A DNA stretch of 64,000 bases from Psychroflexus torquis ATCC 700755 (GCF_000153485.2 NC_018721.1:3038001-3102000); one strand, 5' to 3'; numbered from the stretch's first letter, positions 18,308 through 28,800 are shown. The notes: a model not told the origin generated them from the sequence alone. Program-made: numbers and translations.

Positions 18308-18752
18308 ACAGACCAATCTAGCTTTACAGAGAAAACATTGGAATACAAGGCAAGGCTTTGGTCTCCAATATCGGTAAGGGCGTAGTCAATTTGAATACCT
18401 TTATACCGAAATCCTACTCCAAAATTGGGTTGGAAACCAATGTTGGTTCCCTCACCACCAAGGGATTCAAGGTTTTGAAAATTACCGACGCCGCCTCTTA
18501 AATAGACTAATTTGATATAGTCAACTTCAAAGCCAAAAGCGGGAGTAGCACTCATAGAACCTGAGGAAATAATATCATTGGTTTCTGCAAAGCGAAAGTC
18601 CATATTTAAGGACGTAGTAAGATCAAAATCTCTGTGAATACGTGTGGTTTTAGCAATGCCAAGTTGAAGTTTTGGCAGTGTGATTTCAGTCGCCTCAGGC
18701 GTGGTTTGGTTTTGTCCATCGATAGCGCCTTGGATTGTGGCTAGCTCAGCAT
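18298..18752 (-). pseudogene. Truncated 3' fragment of a porV2-like gene (copy 2)
   Basis: This 455-bp minus-strand stretch reproduces the last 151 or so codons of the complete gene at 34075-35142, from the stop codon up to an abrupt break in GCTGAGCTAGCC at 18752. The frame is open throughout but has no start in the upstream part; the first ATG (18603) would leave only 101 residues without signal peptide. In that 101-residue part a single amino acid differs from the complete protein (Val for Leu in FSVKLDW), while about ten silent changes cluster in the last 35 codons. The fragment is therefore a recent arrival or leftover of a functional allele rather than an old relic. Confidence 0.9.
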
Positions 18753-19071
18753 TTATTAAACTGTCCTAAAAGTTAGAGCTACAAATATAGGTATAAATCT
18801 AAAATTTGACTAGCTATAATGAGTATTCGCATTATTAGTGAGCTTGAAGGAATAATGTAGAGGTGTATGGTTTGTTTGTTCTTGAATAATGTAGTAAGAC
18901 AACTATTTTCTTTAGTTTTGATTCCAAATAGTAGCACTATTTTCTAAAGTGCAAAATAAGCAATGCATAGGAAATTTGTAATATTATTCTATAACATGTA
19001 AGACTCTTTTAATAAAATTGGACTCATGGTATAGATTGAAAAAGAATACTATTTAGAAAATAATATAAGTT
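18753..19071. other. Intergenic stretch upstream of the DPP IV gene
   Basis: About 320 bp with no open frame of note. It begins exactly where homology to the porV2-like gene stops and is otherwise AT-rich. It must hold the promoter of the DPP IV gene, but I see no clear TAnnTTTG box. Confidence 0.5.
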
Positions 19072-21310
19072 ATGAAAAAAGGGGTTTTGAGAAGCTTGCT
19101 ATGCTTTTTGTTTTTTTTTGGTATTGGTCAAGCTCAAAATGCATTGCCGTTACAATTAAAAGATGTTTATAAAAAAAAACATATACGAACAAAAAAGTTT
19201 TGGTCCTGTAAGGTGGATGAAAGACAACAAAGGGTATTCGACTCTTGAGACCAACAAAGAAATAGGTGGTCATGATATTGTTAAATATGATGCACGAAGT
19301 GGAACAAGGTCAGTTTTGGTATCTGCTAATCAATTAATTCCTGAGGGCAAAAATGAACCTATTACAATTTCGGATTACAAATGGTCTCTTGATAACAATA
19401 AACTCCTTCTTTTTACAAATACACGTAAAGTTTGGCGGTATCACACCCGTGGTGATTATTGGGTGTTGGATTTAAAAACCAATAAATTGGTAAGACTAGG
19501 ACAATCCTTGCCCACGGCGACCCTGATGTTTGCAAAATTCTCTCCAGATGCCTCCAAAGTCGCCTATGTAAGTGAATTAAATATATATTCAGAAAATCTT
19601 GAAAGTCATAAAATAGACCAGATCACCAAAGATGGGGGTGGCAATATCATAAATGGTACTTTCGACTGGGTTTATGAAGAGGAATTAAATTGTAGAGATG
19701 GTTTTAGGTGGAGCCCTGATGGTGAAAATATTGCATATTGGCAATCGGATACCAAGGATGTGGGCACTTTTTATATAATTAATAATGTAGATTCAATTTA
19801 CTCAAAACCAATTCCATTGCCTTATCCAAAGGTAGGAACAGAACTTTCTACTGTAAAAGTAGGAGTAGTTTCTGTTGATGGGGGAGCTACAAAATGGTTT
19901 AAAGTACCAGGCGACCCAAAGAATAATTATTTAGCCCGTATGGATTTTATTCCTAATTCTAAAGAGGTGATGATCCAGCAATTGAACCGCAGACAGAATA
20001 CCAATAAGATCTGGGTTGGGGATATTGAGAATATGGAGCTTACCACTATTATGACAGAGAAAGATGAGGCTTTTTTAGATATTCATGATGATGTGCGCTG
20101 GTTGGAAAATGAAAAATATTTTACATGGTCTAGTGAGAGGGATGGTTGGTTACACCTTTACAAGGTTTCAAGGGATGGTAAGGTTATCCAACCTATCACC
20201 AAAGGAGATTTCGATGTTGTTGAAATTAATAGTATTGATCCAAAAGGAGGGTATGTTTACTATATTGCTTCCCCCGATAATTTTACCCAGAGATATTTGT
20301 ACAGAAGTCGCATAGATGGAAAAGGAGATGCAGAAAGAATAACTCCGAGCACAAATTCGGGTCAGAGTTCTTATCAAATCTCCAATGATGCCAAATGGGG
20401 AATTCAAGTATTCCAAAATGCGGTTACCCCTCCTATATATTCTTTAATAAGCCTTCCAAATCACAAGCAAAAAAGAATTTTAGAGGATAACAAGGAGCTA
20501 AAGAATAAATTTGATGCCTTGGCATTGAATTCAAAAGAATTTGTAAAGGTTAATATTGGAGATGTCCTACTGGATGCTTATATGATAAAACCTAAAGATT
20601 TTGATGCTAGTAAAACATATCCATTATTGTTTTATGTCTATGGGGAACCAGCAGCATCTACCGTACAGGACAATTGGGCTGGTGGCAGTCTATGGGATCA
20701 ATATATGGCTCAAAAAGGGTATGTTGTCATGAGCGTCGACAATCGCGGTACAAAAACACCAAGAGGTAATAAATGGCGTAAATCCATTTATGGTCAAATA
20801 GGGATCCTCGCTTCTGAAGACCAGAGTAAGGCTGCGAAAGAAATATTGAAAACCTACGATTTCTTAGACTCATCACGAGTTGGAATTTGGGGCTGGAGTG
20901 GAGGTGGTCAAATGACACTGAACTGTATGTTTAAATACCCGGAGATTTATTCTTCAGGTTTAGCCGTTTCATTCGTGTCCGACCAAAGGCTTTATGATGC
21001 TACTTATCAGGAAAGATATATGGGACTATTGGAAGACAATGCCAAGGGTTATCATGATGGATCACCAATTAACTTTGCGCAAAACTTGGAGGGAAATTTG
21101 ATGATTATGCACGGAACGGCAGACGATAATGTTCATTATCAGAGTTTTGAGATGCTAGTAAATAAATTAATTAAGCACAATAAGATGTTCAATATGATGT
21201 CTTACCCAATGCGAGCGCATCGTATTAATGAACGGGAAAACACATCCTATCACCTCAGAGAAACAATGGAAGTTTTTTGGGAAAAAAATTTACCGGCAGG
21301 GGGAAGGTAA
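19072..21310 (+). pseudogene. Dipeptidyl peptidase IV (S9B), frameshifted at an A9 tract next to the signal peptide
   Basis: The body (19163-21310) is a prolyl dipeptidyl peptidase of family S9B: beta-propeller, the double-Glu motif DWVYEEEL that holds the substrate N-terminus, and an alpha/beta-hydrolase domain with the nucleophile motif GWSGGG (Ser codon at 20897), Asp in HGTADDNVH and His in MRAHRIN. That frame lacks a signal peptide. Another ATG at 19072 encodes a clear one (MKKGVLRSLLCFLFFFGIGQAQ) in a different frame. Removing one A from the run at 19171-19179 joins them into a protein of about 745 residues. It is a sequencing error, a true mutation, slippage-tolerant expression or phase variation; I list it as disrupted. 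The protein would release Xaa-Pro dipeptides from peptides. Confidence 0.85.
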
Positions 21311-21391
21311 ATCTGTGAAGTTAATAATAAGGCTAAAGCAGTATAACAGTAACAAAAATAGAGTCATTTATTTCTCATAAATTTTTAAAAT

Positions 21392-22792
21392 ATGTTTTCA
21401 GAAGAAGAGTACAAAACAAGAAGGAAAAAGTTAAAGGAATCGTTGGGCGAGGGATTAATTCTTTTCCTTGGGAACGATGAATGTGGCATTAATTCTAAGG
21501 ACAACACCTATCCTTATAGACAGGATAGTTCCTTTATTTATTTTTTTGGACTTCAAATACCTGGATTAAATGCTCTCATTGATTTGGAAGAAGACAAAGA
21601 AATTATTTTTGGAGATAATTTAACCATAGATGATGTTGTGTTTATGGGACCAACTGAATCCTTAGAAGAACAGGCTCATAAAGTAGGGGTGACCAGTGTA
21701 AGGCCTTCTGAAAATTTGGCAAGTTATATAGAGAATTCAATAGGCAAAGGCAGACAGATTCATTATCTACCTCCCTATCGCCCTGAACATATTTTAAAAT
21801 TATCGGACTTATTTAATTTCTCAGCTACAGCGGTTTCAAAAAAAGTATCTGTTGAGTTTATAAAAGCCGTGGTAAAATTACGGTCGATAAAGTCCAATGC
21901 AGAGATTGAGGAAATTGAAAAAGCGGTAAATACAACCGTTCAAATGCAATATAAGGCCATGGGGATGGCTGCGCCAGGAATGACGGAGTTAGATTTATTC
22001 GGTGCTATTCAGAATATCGCAGTTGCCAATGGCAATAACACATCATTTCCTCCCATAGTAACAATTGATGGACAAATACTTCACAATCACTTTAGGGGAA
22101 ACCTCTTAAAAAAAGGGGATATGGTGCTGTGCGATTGTGGTGCTGAAAACTTTTCTGGATATGCTGGTGACCTTACAAGGACTTTTCCGATTAACAAGAC
22201 CTTCAGTGTTAAACAGAAAGAAATTTATGATATCGTTTATAAATCCTATCAAGCTGCTGTGAATATGCTTAGACCCAAACAGCAATTTATAGATGTGCAT
22301 CTTAGAGCTTGTAAAGAATTAGTCGTAGGTCTAATTGAATTGGGATTAATGAAAGGTGACCCTGATAAAGCAGTTGAATCAGGTGCTCATACACTATTTT
22401 TTCAGTGTGGATTGGGACATATGATGGGTCTAGATGTACATGATATGGAAAATTTAGGAGAGCAATATGTTGGATATACTACTGATTTAAAGCAAAGCAA
22501 AGACTTTGGGTTTAAATCCCTTCGGTTTGGAAGGGCTTTGGAAGAGGGGATGGTTTTTACAGTTGAACCGGGAATTTACTTTATTCCAGAGTTAATAGAG
22601 TTGAGAAAGAGTGAAAATAAATATATGGAGTTTATCAATTATGATAAATTAGAAGAATACAAAAGCTTTGGGGGCATCCGTTTAGAAGACGATTTCTTAA
22701 TAACAAGTAGCGCTAGTCGATTACTAGGAGCCAAACTCCCTACAACCTCTAACGAAATTGAAGATTTTAGAACTTCTAAATCCAGTTTTTAG
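21392..22792 (+). CDS. Xaa-Pro aminopeptidase / prolidase (M24B)
   Basis: A 466-residue cytoplasmic metallopeptidase. The N-terminal creatinase-like domain (about 1-170) contains the family segment DSSFIYFFGLQIPGL. The C-terminal pita-bread domain shows the five metal ligands in order: Asp in CDCGAENFSGYAGD, Asp in GDLTRTF, His in GLGHMMGLDVHD, Glu in VEPGIYF and Glu in GIRLEDDFLI. It would split peptides or dipeptides with proline at the second position and so release free proline or hydroxyproline. It lies 81 bp downstream of the DPP IV gene on the same strand, suggesting a shared transcript. There is no signal peptide, consistent with action on imported peptides. Confidence 0.93.
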   Translation: MFSEEEYKTRRKKLKESLGEGLILFLGNDECGINSKDNTYPYRQDSSFIYFFGLQIPGLNALIDLEEDKEIIFGDNLTIDDVVFMGPTESLEEQAHKVGVTSVRPSENLASYIENSIGKGRQIHYLPPYRPEHILKLSDLFNFSATAVSKKVSVEFIKAVVKLRSIKSNAEIEEIEKAVNTTVQMQYKAMGMAAPGMTELDLFGAIQNIAVANGNNTSFPPIVTIDGQILHNHFRGNLLKKGDMVLCDCGAENFSGYAGDLTRTFPINKTFSVKQKEIYDIVYKSYQAAVNMLRPKQQFIDVHLRACKELVVGLIELGLMKGDPDKAVESGAHTLFFQCGLGHMMGLDVHDMENLGEQYVGYTTDLKQSKDFGFKSLRFGRALEEGMVFTVEPGIYFIPELIELRKSENKYMEFINYDKLEEYKSFGGIRLEDDFLITSSASRLLGAKLPTTSNEIEDFRTSKSSF

Positions 22793-22882
22793 AGATATTT
22801 GATAAATAAACATTTTAAGCATATAAGGTTTATAAACTTTCTGTCCAATATTGTAGCAGGACCATTGGATATAGCTTTCTGT

Positions 22883-24469
22883 CTAACAAGACTTAAATGA
22901 TTTTTTCCCAAGGGCTGATTTGTTTTCTTGAAGGTTGGCTTCAATTTTTTTGGCAGTTTTTGTTATAGCCAACCCACCTAGTCCAGTACACCTTAAGGTG
23001 TGTGGAATAGCATCTCCCACTCTTTTCATAGTTTCAATGACTTCGTCGAGCGGTATTACCTGGTCGTAATCGGATAATGCCATGTTTGCACAAGAAATAG
23101 CTGTTGAAGCAGCCATCACATTTCTGTTTAAACATGGAGCTTCAACTCTGTCGGCTACGGTATCACAAATCAGTCCCAAAGAGCTTTGCAATGCCATGGA
23201 AGCTGCCGCAAGTGACTGAGACAAACTACCGTCTTTTAATACGACTACTCCTGCAGCTGCCATTCCCGAAGCTGATCCGCACTCTCCCATACAGCCGCCT
23301 ACTTCAGCCGAAAATGTGGCATGAGACGTTATGAATACCCCTATTAGGCCTGCAGCCAACATAGCCTGTATATTTTGGTTTCTAGAAAACCCTAAGGTGT
23401 TAGAAGTACCTAGTATAGTTCCTGGGAGGGCTCCACAGGAACCTGCTGTAGGTGCGGCCACTATTACGCCCAGTGAACTTTTAATTTCCATCATAGAGGA
23501 GGTATACATTATAGCATTGTTCAAAACATCGCCTGGTATAAGTTTTTTTTCCTTTATGTTTTTTTTGAAGTTAAGGGATTGGCTGCCTAAAATTCTGTCT
23601 TTGTAATGGGTGCCTTTAAGGCCTGTTTTAATAGAGTTTTCCATTATATCAACAATATGTCCCATTTTCTCTTTTACGTCTTCTTTTGTGATATTTCCTC
23701 TCTGGCTTTCGTATTCTATAGCCAGCTCCCATAATTTCAGATTTTTTCCCTGGTTGTATTCCAATAATTGTTCTACTGTAATAAAGGGGACAGAGAGGTT
23801 TTTTCTTGATTTAATGGGGAGTACTGGATTTATGACACGTATTGTTATGGGAGTATCCAAAGCAGAAACTTGCTCCAGTAGTTTCTGTTGCTCCATTTCG
23901 TTTGATTGAACAGTGATGAAATCTATTGAGCCTTTATGAAGGGATGTTTCTCCCAAATTCATTTTTGAAACTAAGTCTAAAATATATTCAGCGGAATCGC
24001 TATAAAACAATGTTATATTAAAGTCGCCCATCATTGAAGTCGGGCTTTGATCTATTTCTATAATCTCGATCATACCTCCACCTGAAGAAATACCGATAAC
24101 TTGGTGAGTTTCGGTTTTATTTTTTAAAGTGATTTTATAGGTGTTTGGATGCTCAAAATCTATTGGGTGTATATCTATTTTAATAGTAATACCTGAATTT
24201 TTAATATGAAATTCATAATCTCTAAGTCTTTCATCATCAGCTTCCCAGCCCAATAGACCTCCAAAAAGTCCCATATCCGAGCCTTGTCCTGAATGGGTTG
24301 TCGCAAGAGATCCATTAGGGTCAAATTCAATATACACTTCCTCAATTATACCGTTCATTATATCCCGACAAATTCTGCCAATCCTAAGTGCCGCCGCACA
24401 ATGGGAACTAGAAGCCCCCCTCATTATAGGCCCTATAACATCATTAAAAATACTTGGATATGATTTCAT
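22883..24469 (-). CDS. Iron-sulfur L-serine dehydratase-type ammonia-lyase (fused beta-alpha)
   Basis: A 528-residue protein with the serine dehydratase beta domain first (about 1-180) and the catalytic alpha domain after (about 240-515). The alpha domain shows AAPTAGSCGALPG, AEVGGCMGECGSASGMAAAG and a cysteine pair in LICDTVADRVEAPCLNRN, which provide the [4Fe-4S] ligands. The usual reaction is L-serine to pyruvate and ammonia in the cytoplasm. The canonical GPSSSHT of the beta domain is here GASSSHC, and the protein is longer than E. coli SdaA, so a different hydroxy-amino acid is possible. It is transcribed toward the DPP IV/prolidase pair and lies 222 bp downstream of the hydroxyproline oxidase gene. 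Confidence 0.85.
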   Translation of the reverse strand: MKSYPSIFNDVIGPIMRGASSSHCAAALRIGRICRDIMNGIIEEVYIEFDPNGSLATTHSGQGSDMGLFGGLLGWEADDERLRDYEFHIKNSGITIKIDIHPIDFEHPNTYKITLKNKTETHQVIGISSGGGMIEIIEIDQSPTSMMGDFNITLFYSDSAEYILDLVSKMNLGETSLHKGSIDFITVQSNEMEQQKLLEQVSALDTPITIRVINPVLPIKSRKNLSVPFITVEQLLEYNQGKNLKLWELAIEYESQRGNITKEDVKEKMGHIVDIMENSIKTGLKGTHYKDRILGSQSLNFKKNIKEKKLIPGDVLNNAIMYTSSMMEIKSSLGVIVAAPTAGSCGALPGTILGTSNTLGFSRNQNIQAMLAAGLIGVFITSHATFSAEVGGCMGECGSASGMAAAGVVVLKDGSLSQSLAAASMALQSSLGLICDTVADRVEAPCLNRNVMAASTAISCANMALSDYDQVIPLDEVIETMKRVGDAIPHTLRCTGLGGLAITKTAKKIEANLQENKSALGKKSFKSC

Positions 24470-24691
24470 TGGTTTTAATTTTTAAAAGATTTTTATAAAA
24501 ACTTTAATTTTATGGTTTAAGTGTTGTTTTTATATTCTTAGTTTAAAGATCTAAAATTCATAATTTGTCAGTTTCAACATTAGTAGTTTTTCTAATCTAA
24601 AAACCTAAGTAATTTAGGATTACATTTTTATATAAAAAAGTAGGTCAAGTTAAAATTTATTGATTTAATTCAAGGTTTAAAGGCTATATGG

Positions 24692-25939
24692 TTAAAATTT
24701 TCTATCTGGGTGATAACATGAAATATCTAATGAACTTTTCTTATCAGAAATTATTTCTGATACTAGTTTTCCTGTTGCTGGTCCTAAGCTCCACCCCATC
24801 ATAGCGTGTCCTGTGGCAATGGTTAAATTTTTACATTTCGATGATTTTCCAATGTAAGGTATCCCATCAGGTGATACGGGTCTTAAACCACATTCTGCCG
24901 TTTTTTTTTCTTCTAAAGTTATTTCCAAGTTATTATAATATCGTTGAGCAGCATTTGCTATGGAATTCACTCTTTTTGGATTTATATTATGGTTTATTCC
25001 TGCAATTTCCATAGTGCCTGCAAAACGAGTAAAACCATCCATAGGCGTAACTGCCACTTTGGCCTCACATAAAATAGTTGGAATAGTAATTTTAGTTTCT
25101 TGTTCAACATTTATTCCATAGCCTTTTCCAGCTTGAACTGGAATTTTTATTCCTAATTTTTTAGTTATTAACGGACTCCAACTTCCAGCTGTTAAAATAA
25201 CTTCGTCAGGAATTAATGTTCTTTTATCTGTAAGAACTTTTACTATTTTATCGTTGAAAACTTCCAATTCGTTTACTTTTTCATTCGTATAAAAAACAAC
25301 CCCTTTTGATTTTAAATAAGTGGTCATGTCATTCATAAAATGATTCGGTGTCATATGCCCATCACAATCATAATAAACAGCGCCTTTTATATTTAAATTA
25401 GCTTTGGGTTCTAAGACTTTTACCTCTTTAGCCGATAAATGTTTAACGCCTAAACCTTCTTTAATACCTCGCTTACCAATTTCCCATTCTTCTTCACCAA
25501 CTTTATTAGATTTATAACACATCAATAATCCTTTACGCTCGTAATGAAAATTAAAATCACCAGATCGCTTCATATCTTCATACAAATCTCTAGAAAGTAA
25601 ATTGATGTTTTTTAATGCTGAAATAGACTGTTCCACTCTTTCTTTAGTAGCCGATTTCTTAAAGGCTAAAACCCATTTTAAGAAATCAGCATCTAACCTT
25701 GGTTTTACGTAAAAAGGACTCTCGGAATTAAACATCCATTTAATGCCTTTAGTAATTATTCCGGGAGCTGCCATTGAAATAAAATGACTGGGTATTATAT
25801 AGCCTGCGTTTACATAGGATGCGCCGGAATCCATATTGGATTGGTCAATAACGGTTATCTTATGACCATCTTTTTGTAGATAATAGGCTGTACACAAGCC
25901 AATAATTCCGCCGCCAATTATTATAATTTCCTTTTCCAT
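24692..25939 (-). CDS. FAD-dependent D-hydroxyproline oxidase/dehydrogenase (DadA-like)
   Basis: A 415-residue flavoenzyme of the DAO/DadA superfamily. The Rossmann dinucleotide motif GGGIIGLCTAYYL is near residues 8-20, followed by an acidic end to beta-2 (VIDQ). The C-terminal part contains GLRPVSPDGIPYIG and ATGHAMMGWSLGPATGKLV, typical of D-amino acid dehydrogenases. Next to a hydroxyproline 2-epimerase, it most likely oxidises cis-4-hydroxy-D-proline to 1-pyrroline-4-hydroxy-2-carboxylate, with electrons going to the quinone pool. A single base separates its ATG from the epimerase stop, so they are cotranscribed. Family membership is clear; the exact substrate rests on context. Confidence 0.88.
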   Translation of the reverse strand: MEKEIIIIGGGIIGLCTAYYLQKDGHKITVIDQSNMDSGASYVNAGYIIPSHFISMAAPGIITKGIKWMFNSESPFYVKPRLDADFLKWVLAFKKSATKERVEQSISALKNINLLSRDLYEDMKRSGDFNFHYERKGLLMCYKSNKVGEEEWEIGKRGIKEGLGVKHLSAKEVKVLEPKANLNIKGAVYYDCDGHMTPNHFMNDMTTYLKSKGVVFYTNEKVNELEVFNDKIVKVLTDKRTLIPDEVILTAGSWSPLITKKLGIKIPVQAGKGYGINVEQETKITIPTILCEAKVAVTPMDGFTRFAGTMEIAGINHNINPKRVNSIANAAQRYYNNLEITLEEKKTAECGLRPVSPDGIPYIGKSSKCKNLTIATGHAMMGWSLGPATGKLVSEIISDKKSSLDISCYHPDRKF

Positions 25940-25940
25940 A

Positions 25941-26951
25941 TTAAATCACTTGAAATCCATTAGCATAGGGATCATCTTCATCATCAATAGTAATGGTATT
26001 ATAGCCATATACTTTTGCCCAACCTTGAATACTTGGAATAATGGCAGGTTTTCCATTTAATATAGTTTCTTCTACAATACGACCAATAAACTTAGAGCCT
26101 ATAAAACTTTCGTTAATAAAATCTTCACCTTTTTTCAATTTTCCTTTAGCGTGTAATTGTGCTAATCTAGCAGAAGTCCCTGTTCCACATGGACTCCTAT
26201 CAATAGCTTTATCACCATAAAAAACGGCATTTCTTCCTGATGAGGTTGGATCTATAGGAGTTCCAGTCCATAATATATGTGATACATCTCTAATGGTCTC
26301 ATTTTCAGGATGAAAAAATATGTTTGGGTATTTCTCATTAATTTTTTGCCTAACGACTTGGGAATATTGAATGATCTTGCTTGCTGAAAAATCTTGTACT
26401 CCAGAGAAGTTTTTTTGTGGATCTATAATAGCGTAATAATTTCCACCGTAAGAAACATCAAAAGTGATCTTACCTAATTCAGGACAATCAACAGTTAAGT
26501 TTTCTGCAGCTAAATAACTTTTTACATTAATGAATTTTACCCAATCTACTTTTTTACCTGTTTGCTTATATTCAATATTCACTAAACCTGCGGGTGCTTC
26601 CATTTTAATTTTTCCAGGAATTTTTGGAGTAATTAAACCTTCTTCAATTGCAATGGTAATTGTACCAATTGTTCCGTGTCCGCACATTGGCAAACAACCC
26701 GAAGTTTCAATAAATAAAATGGCAAAATCGTTTTCAGGATTGTGGGGTGGAAATAGAATGGAGCCACTCATCATATCATGCCCTCGAGGCTCAAACATTA
26801 ATCCTTTTCGAATCCAATCGTATTCTTTTAAAAAATGTTGACGCTTTTCACTCATATTAGCACCAACTAAATTCGGGCCCCCACCTGCAACTACTCTAAC
26901 TGGATTTCCACAAGTGTGAGCATCAATGCAAAAAAAGGTTTTTCTACTCAT
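25941..26951 (-). CDS. 4-hydroxyproline 2-epimerase (proline racemase family)
   Basis: A 336-residue PLP-independent epimerase. Both catalytic cysteines are present: Cys90 in SGCLPMCGHGT and Cys255 in DRSPCGTGTSA. This separates it from trans-3-hydroxyproline dehydratases, which carry Thr or Ser at the first or second position. The N-terminal CIDAHTCGNPVRVV motif also fits. It interconverts trans-4-hydroxy-L-proline and cis-4-hydroxy-D-proline in the cytoplasm, the entry step of the pathway. It lies between the oxidase (one base away) and the aldehyde dehydrogenase gene (28 bp away) in one operon. Proline racemase activity is less likely given this neighbourhood. Confidence 0.93.
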   Translation of the reverse strand: MSRKTFFCIDAHTCGNPVRVVAGGGPNLVGANMSEKRQHFLKEYDWIRKGLMFEPRGHDMMSGSILFPPHNPENDFAILFIETSGCLPMCGHGTIGTITIAIEEGLITPKIPGKIKMEAPAGLVNIEYKQTGKKVDWVKFINVKSYLAAENLTVDCPELGKITFDVSYGGNYYAIIDPQKNFSGVQDFSASKIIQYSQVVRQKINEKYPNIFFHPENETIRDVSHILWTGTPIDPTSSGRNAVFYGDKAIDRSPCGTGTSARLAQLHAKGKLKKGEDFINESFIGSKFIGRIVEETILNGKPAIIPSIQGWAKVYGYNTITIDDEDDPYANGFQVI

Positions 26952-26979
26952 TCGGTTTTCTTGAAATATAATTTAGTAT

Positions 26980-28563
26980 TCAGATTTTTTCTTTGGTTAA
27001 GTTTCTATTTAAATTTCTAAAAATACCTAAAGGATTTTCATTTTTTAATTCATCTGGAAGCATATCATTTGGCCAATCTTGATAACTAAAAGGCCTTGCC
27101 CACCTCTTGATTGAATCTACACCAACAGATGTAAAACGGCTATCTGTTGACGCTGGATAAGGCCCACCATGAAGCATAGACGGACAAACCTCTACGCCTG
27201 TTGGAACGCCATTTAAAATGATACGCCCAACCCTGTTTTGTAAGACATTCACAATATTAGTATGACTTGCTATTTCATCATCATCAGATAAAATGGTTCC
27301 TGTAAGTTGGCCTTCTAGTTTTGAAATAATATCTTCTAATTGCGCCTTATTTTCACATTGTACAACTATTGAATAGGGTCCAAAAACTTCGTGATGCAAT
27401 GTTGTATTATTTAAAAAAGTATTTCCTTCAACTGTAGTAACTACTTGTCTTACATAGTTTGGTTTTACTTCCGTTTCATATTCTGCCAAAACCTTTATGC
27501 CTTTTTGAGATAATGCTGTTGCTTTGTTTTTTTCATAGGCTCCAGTAATGTTTGGATGCAACATAACAGAGGGTTCTATTTTTACAATTTCTTCAGCTAA
27601 GGTTTCTACAAAATTGTTTAATCCGTCTGATTTTATTCCTAAAATTAAACCTGGATTTGTACAAAATTGTCCTGTTCCTAAAGTGATAGAACCTGAGTAT
27701 GTTTTTGCGATTTCTTTGGCTCTATTTTGTAATGCTTTTGGTAAAATGACCACAGGGTTTACACTTCCCATTTCCGCAAAAACAGGGATTGGCTCTTCGC
27801 GTTTTGCAGCTAAGTCATATAAGGCTCTTCCGCCTCGATGGCTTCCTGTAAATCCAACTGCTTTTATATTAGGGTTTTGAACTAATAATTGACCAACTTC
27901 AATGCCGCTACTATTTAAATTTGAAAAAACGCCATTTGGCATACCAGTTTTTTGTGCCGCATTAATGATTGCAGAAGCCACCAAATCCCCCGTGCCAGCA
28001 TGCATAGGGTGTGATTTTACTATCACGGGGCAACCTGCCGCTAAAGCTGCTGCTGTATCGCCTCCTGCAGTTGAAAATGCTAATGGAAAGTTTGATGCTC
28101 CAAAAACAACAACTGGCCCTAAAGCAATATTCATCTTTCTTAAATCTACTTTTGCAATTGGTTGACGTTCTGGTTGCGCTGTATCTATGGAAGCTTCTAC
28201 CCAATTGCCTGTTTCTACATGATCTGCAAAAGCACGTAATTGTCCTAAAGTTCTTCCTCTTTCACCAACTGCTCTTCCGTTTGGTAAACCACTTTCTGCC
28301 GAAAAGACTTCTAACAACTCATCACCAAGGTTTTCAATTTCATTGGCAATTGCTCTAAGGAATTGTGCTTTCTTAGTTCCAGAAAATTTTGAATAGATTT
28401 TAAAAGATTCTGCCGCTAATGTTGCGGCATCACTAATTTCCTCTTCTGAAGCTTCTGTAATTTCCCAGTCATTTTCAACATTTAATAAAGGATTAAATGT
28501 TTTAAAGTTTTTGTTTCCTTTTGCTGAAAGTTGATTTCCTATATAGTTTTTTCCTGTAATCAT
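26980..28563 (-). CDS. 2,5-dioxovalerate (2-oxoglutarate semialdehyde) dehydrogenase
   Basis: A 527-residue NAD(P)-dependent aldehyde dehydrogenase of the KGSADH type. The N-terminus MITGKNYIGNQLSAKG is typical of this subgroup. The cofactor region shows VFGASNFPLAFSTAGGDTA and FTGSHRGGRAL, the general base lies in PIPVFAEMGSVNPV, and the catalytic Cys is in GTGQFCTNPGL. It oxidises 2,5-dioxopentanoate to 2-oxoglutarate, the last step of hydroxyproline degradation and one shared with pentose and uronate routes. No sugar-acid genes lie nearby, so hydroxyproline is the likely feed. It is 28 bp upstream of the epimerase; 237 bp separate it from the deaminase gene. Confidence 0.93.
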   Translation of the reverse strand: MITGKNYIGNQLSAKGNKNFKTFNPLLNVENDWEITEASEEEISDAATLAAESFKIYSKFSGTKKAQFLRAIANEIENLGDELLEVFSAESGLPNGRAVGERGRTLGQLRAFADHVETGNWVEASIDTAQPERQPIAKVDLRKMNIALGPVVVFGASNFPLAFSTAGGDTAAALAAGCPVIVKSHPMHAGTGDLVASAIINAAQKTGMPNGVFSNLNSSGIEVGQLLVQNPNIKAVGFTGSHRGGRALYDLAAKREEPIPVFAEMGSVNPVVILPKALQNRAKEIAKTYSGSITLGTGQFCTNPGLILGIKSDGLNNFVETLAEEIVKIEPSVMLHPNITGAYEKNKATALSQKGIKVLAEYETEVKPNYVRQVVTTVEGNTFLNNTTLHHEVFGPYSIVVQCENKAQLEDIISKLEGQLTGTILSDDDEIASHTNIVNVLQNRVGRIILNGVPTGVEVCPSMLHGGPYPASTDSRFTSVGVDSIKRWARPFSYQDWPNDMLPDELKNENPLGIFRNLNRNLTKEKI

Positions 28564-28800
28564 TACTTAAATTTATTTAGTTACTACTTTAAAAACTAAC
28601 TATTGCCTTACTTTTACAGCGTGGCAATGTTTTTTATGAAGATTTAATGTTGATCTGATTCCTAAAATATCTATTATTTTAGATATTGAGAAAGTATCCT
28701 TTTTTATGTTCTGTATTCATCTCTATGTGATGAGGCACTCTCACAAACACAAAATAAGATATAGTTGAAAACCCAATCGTTGTGATAAGATCCAAATTAT

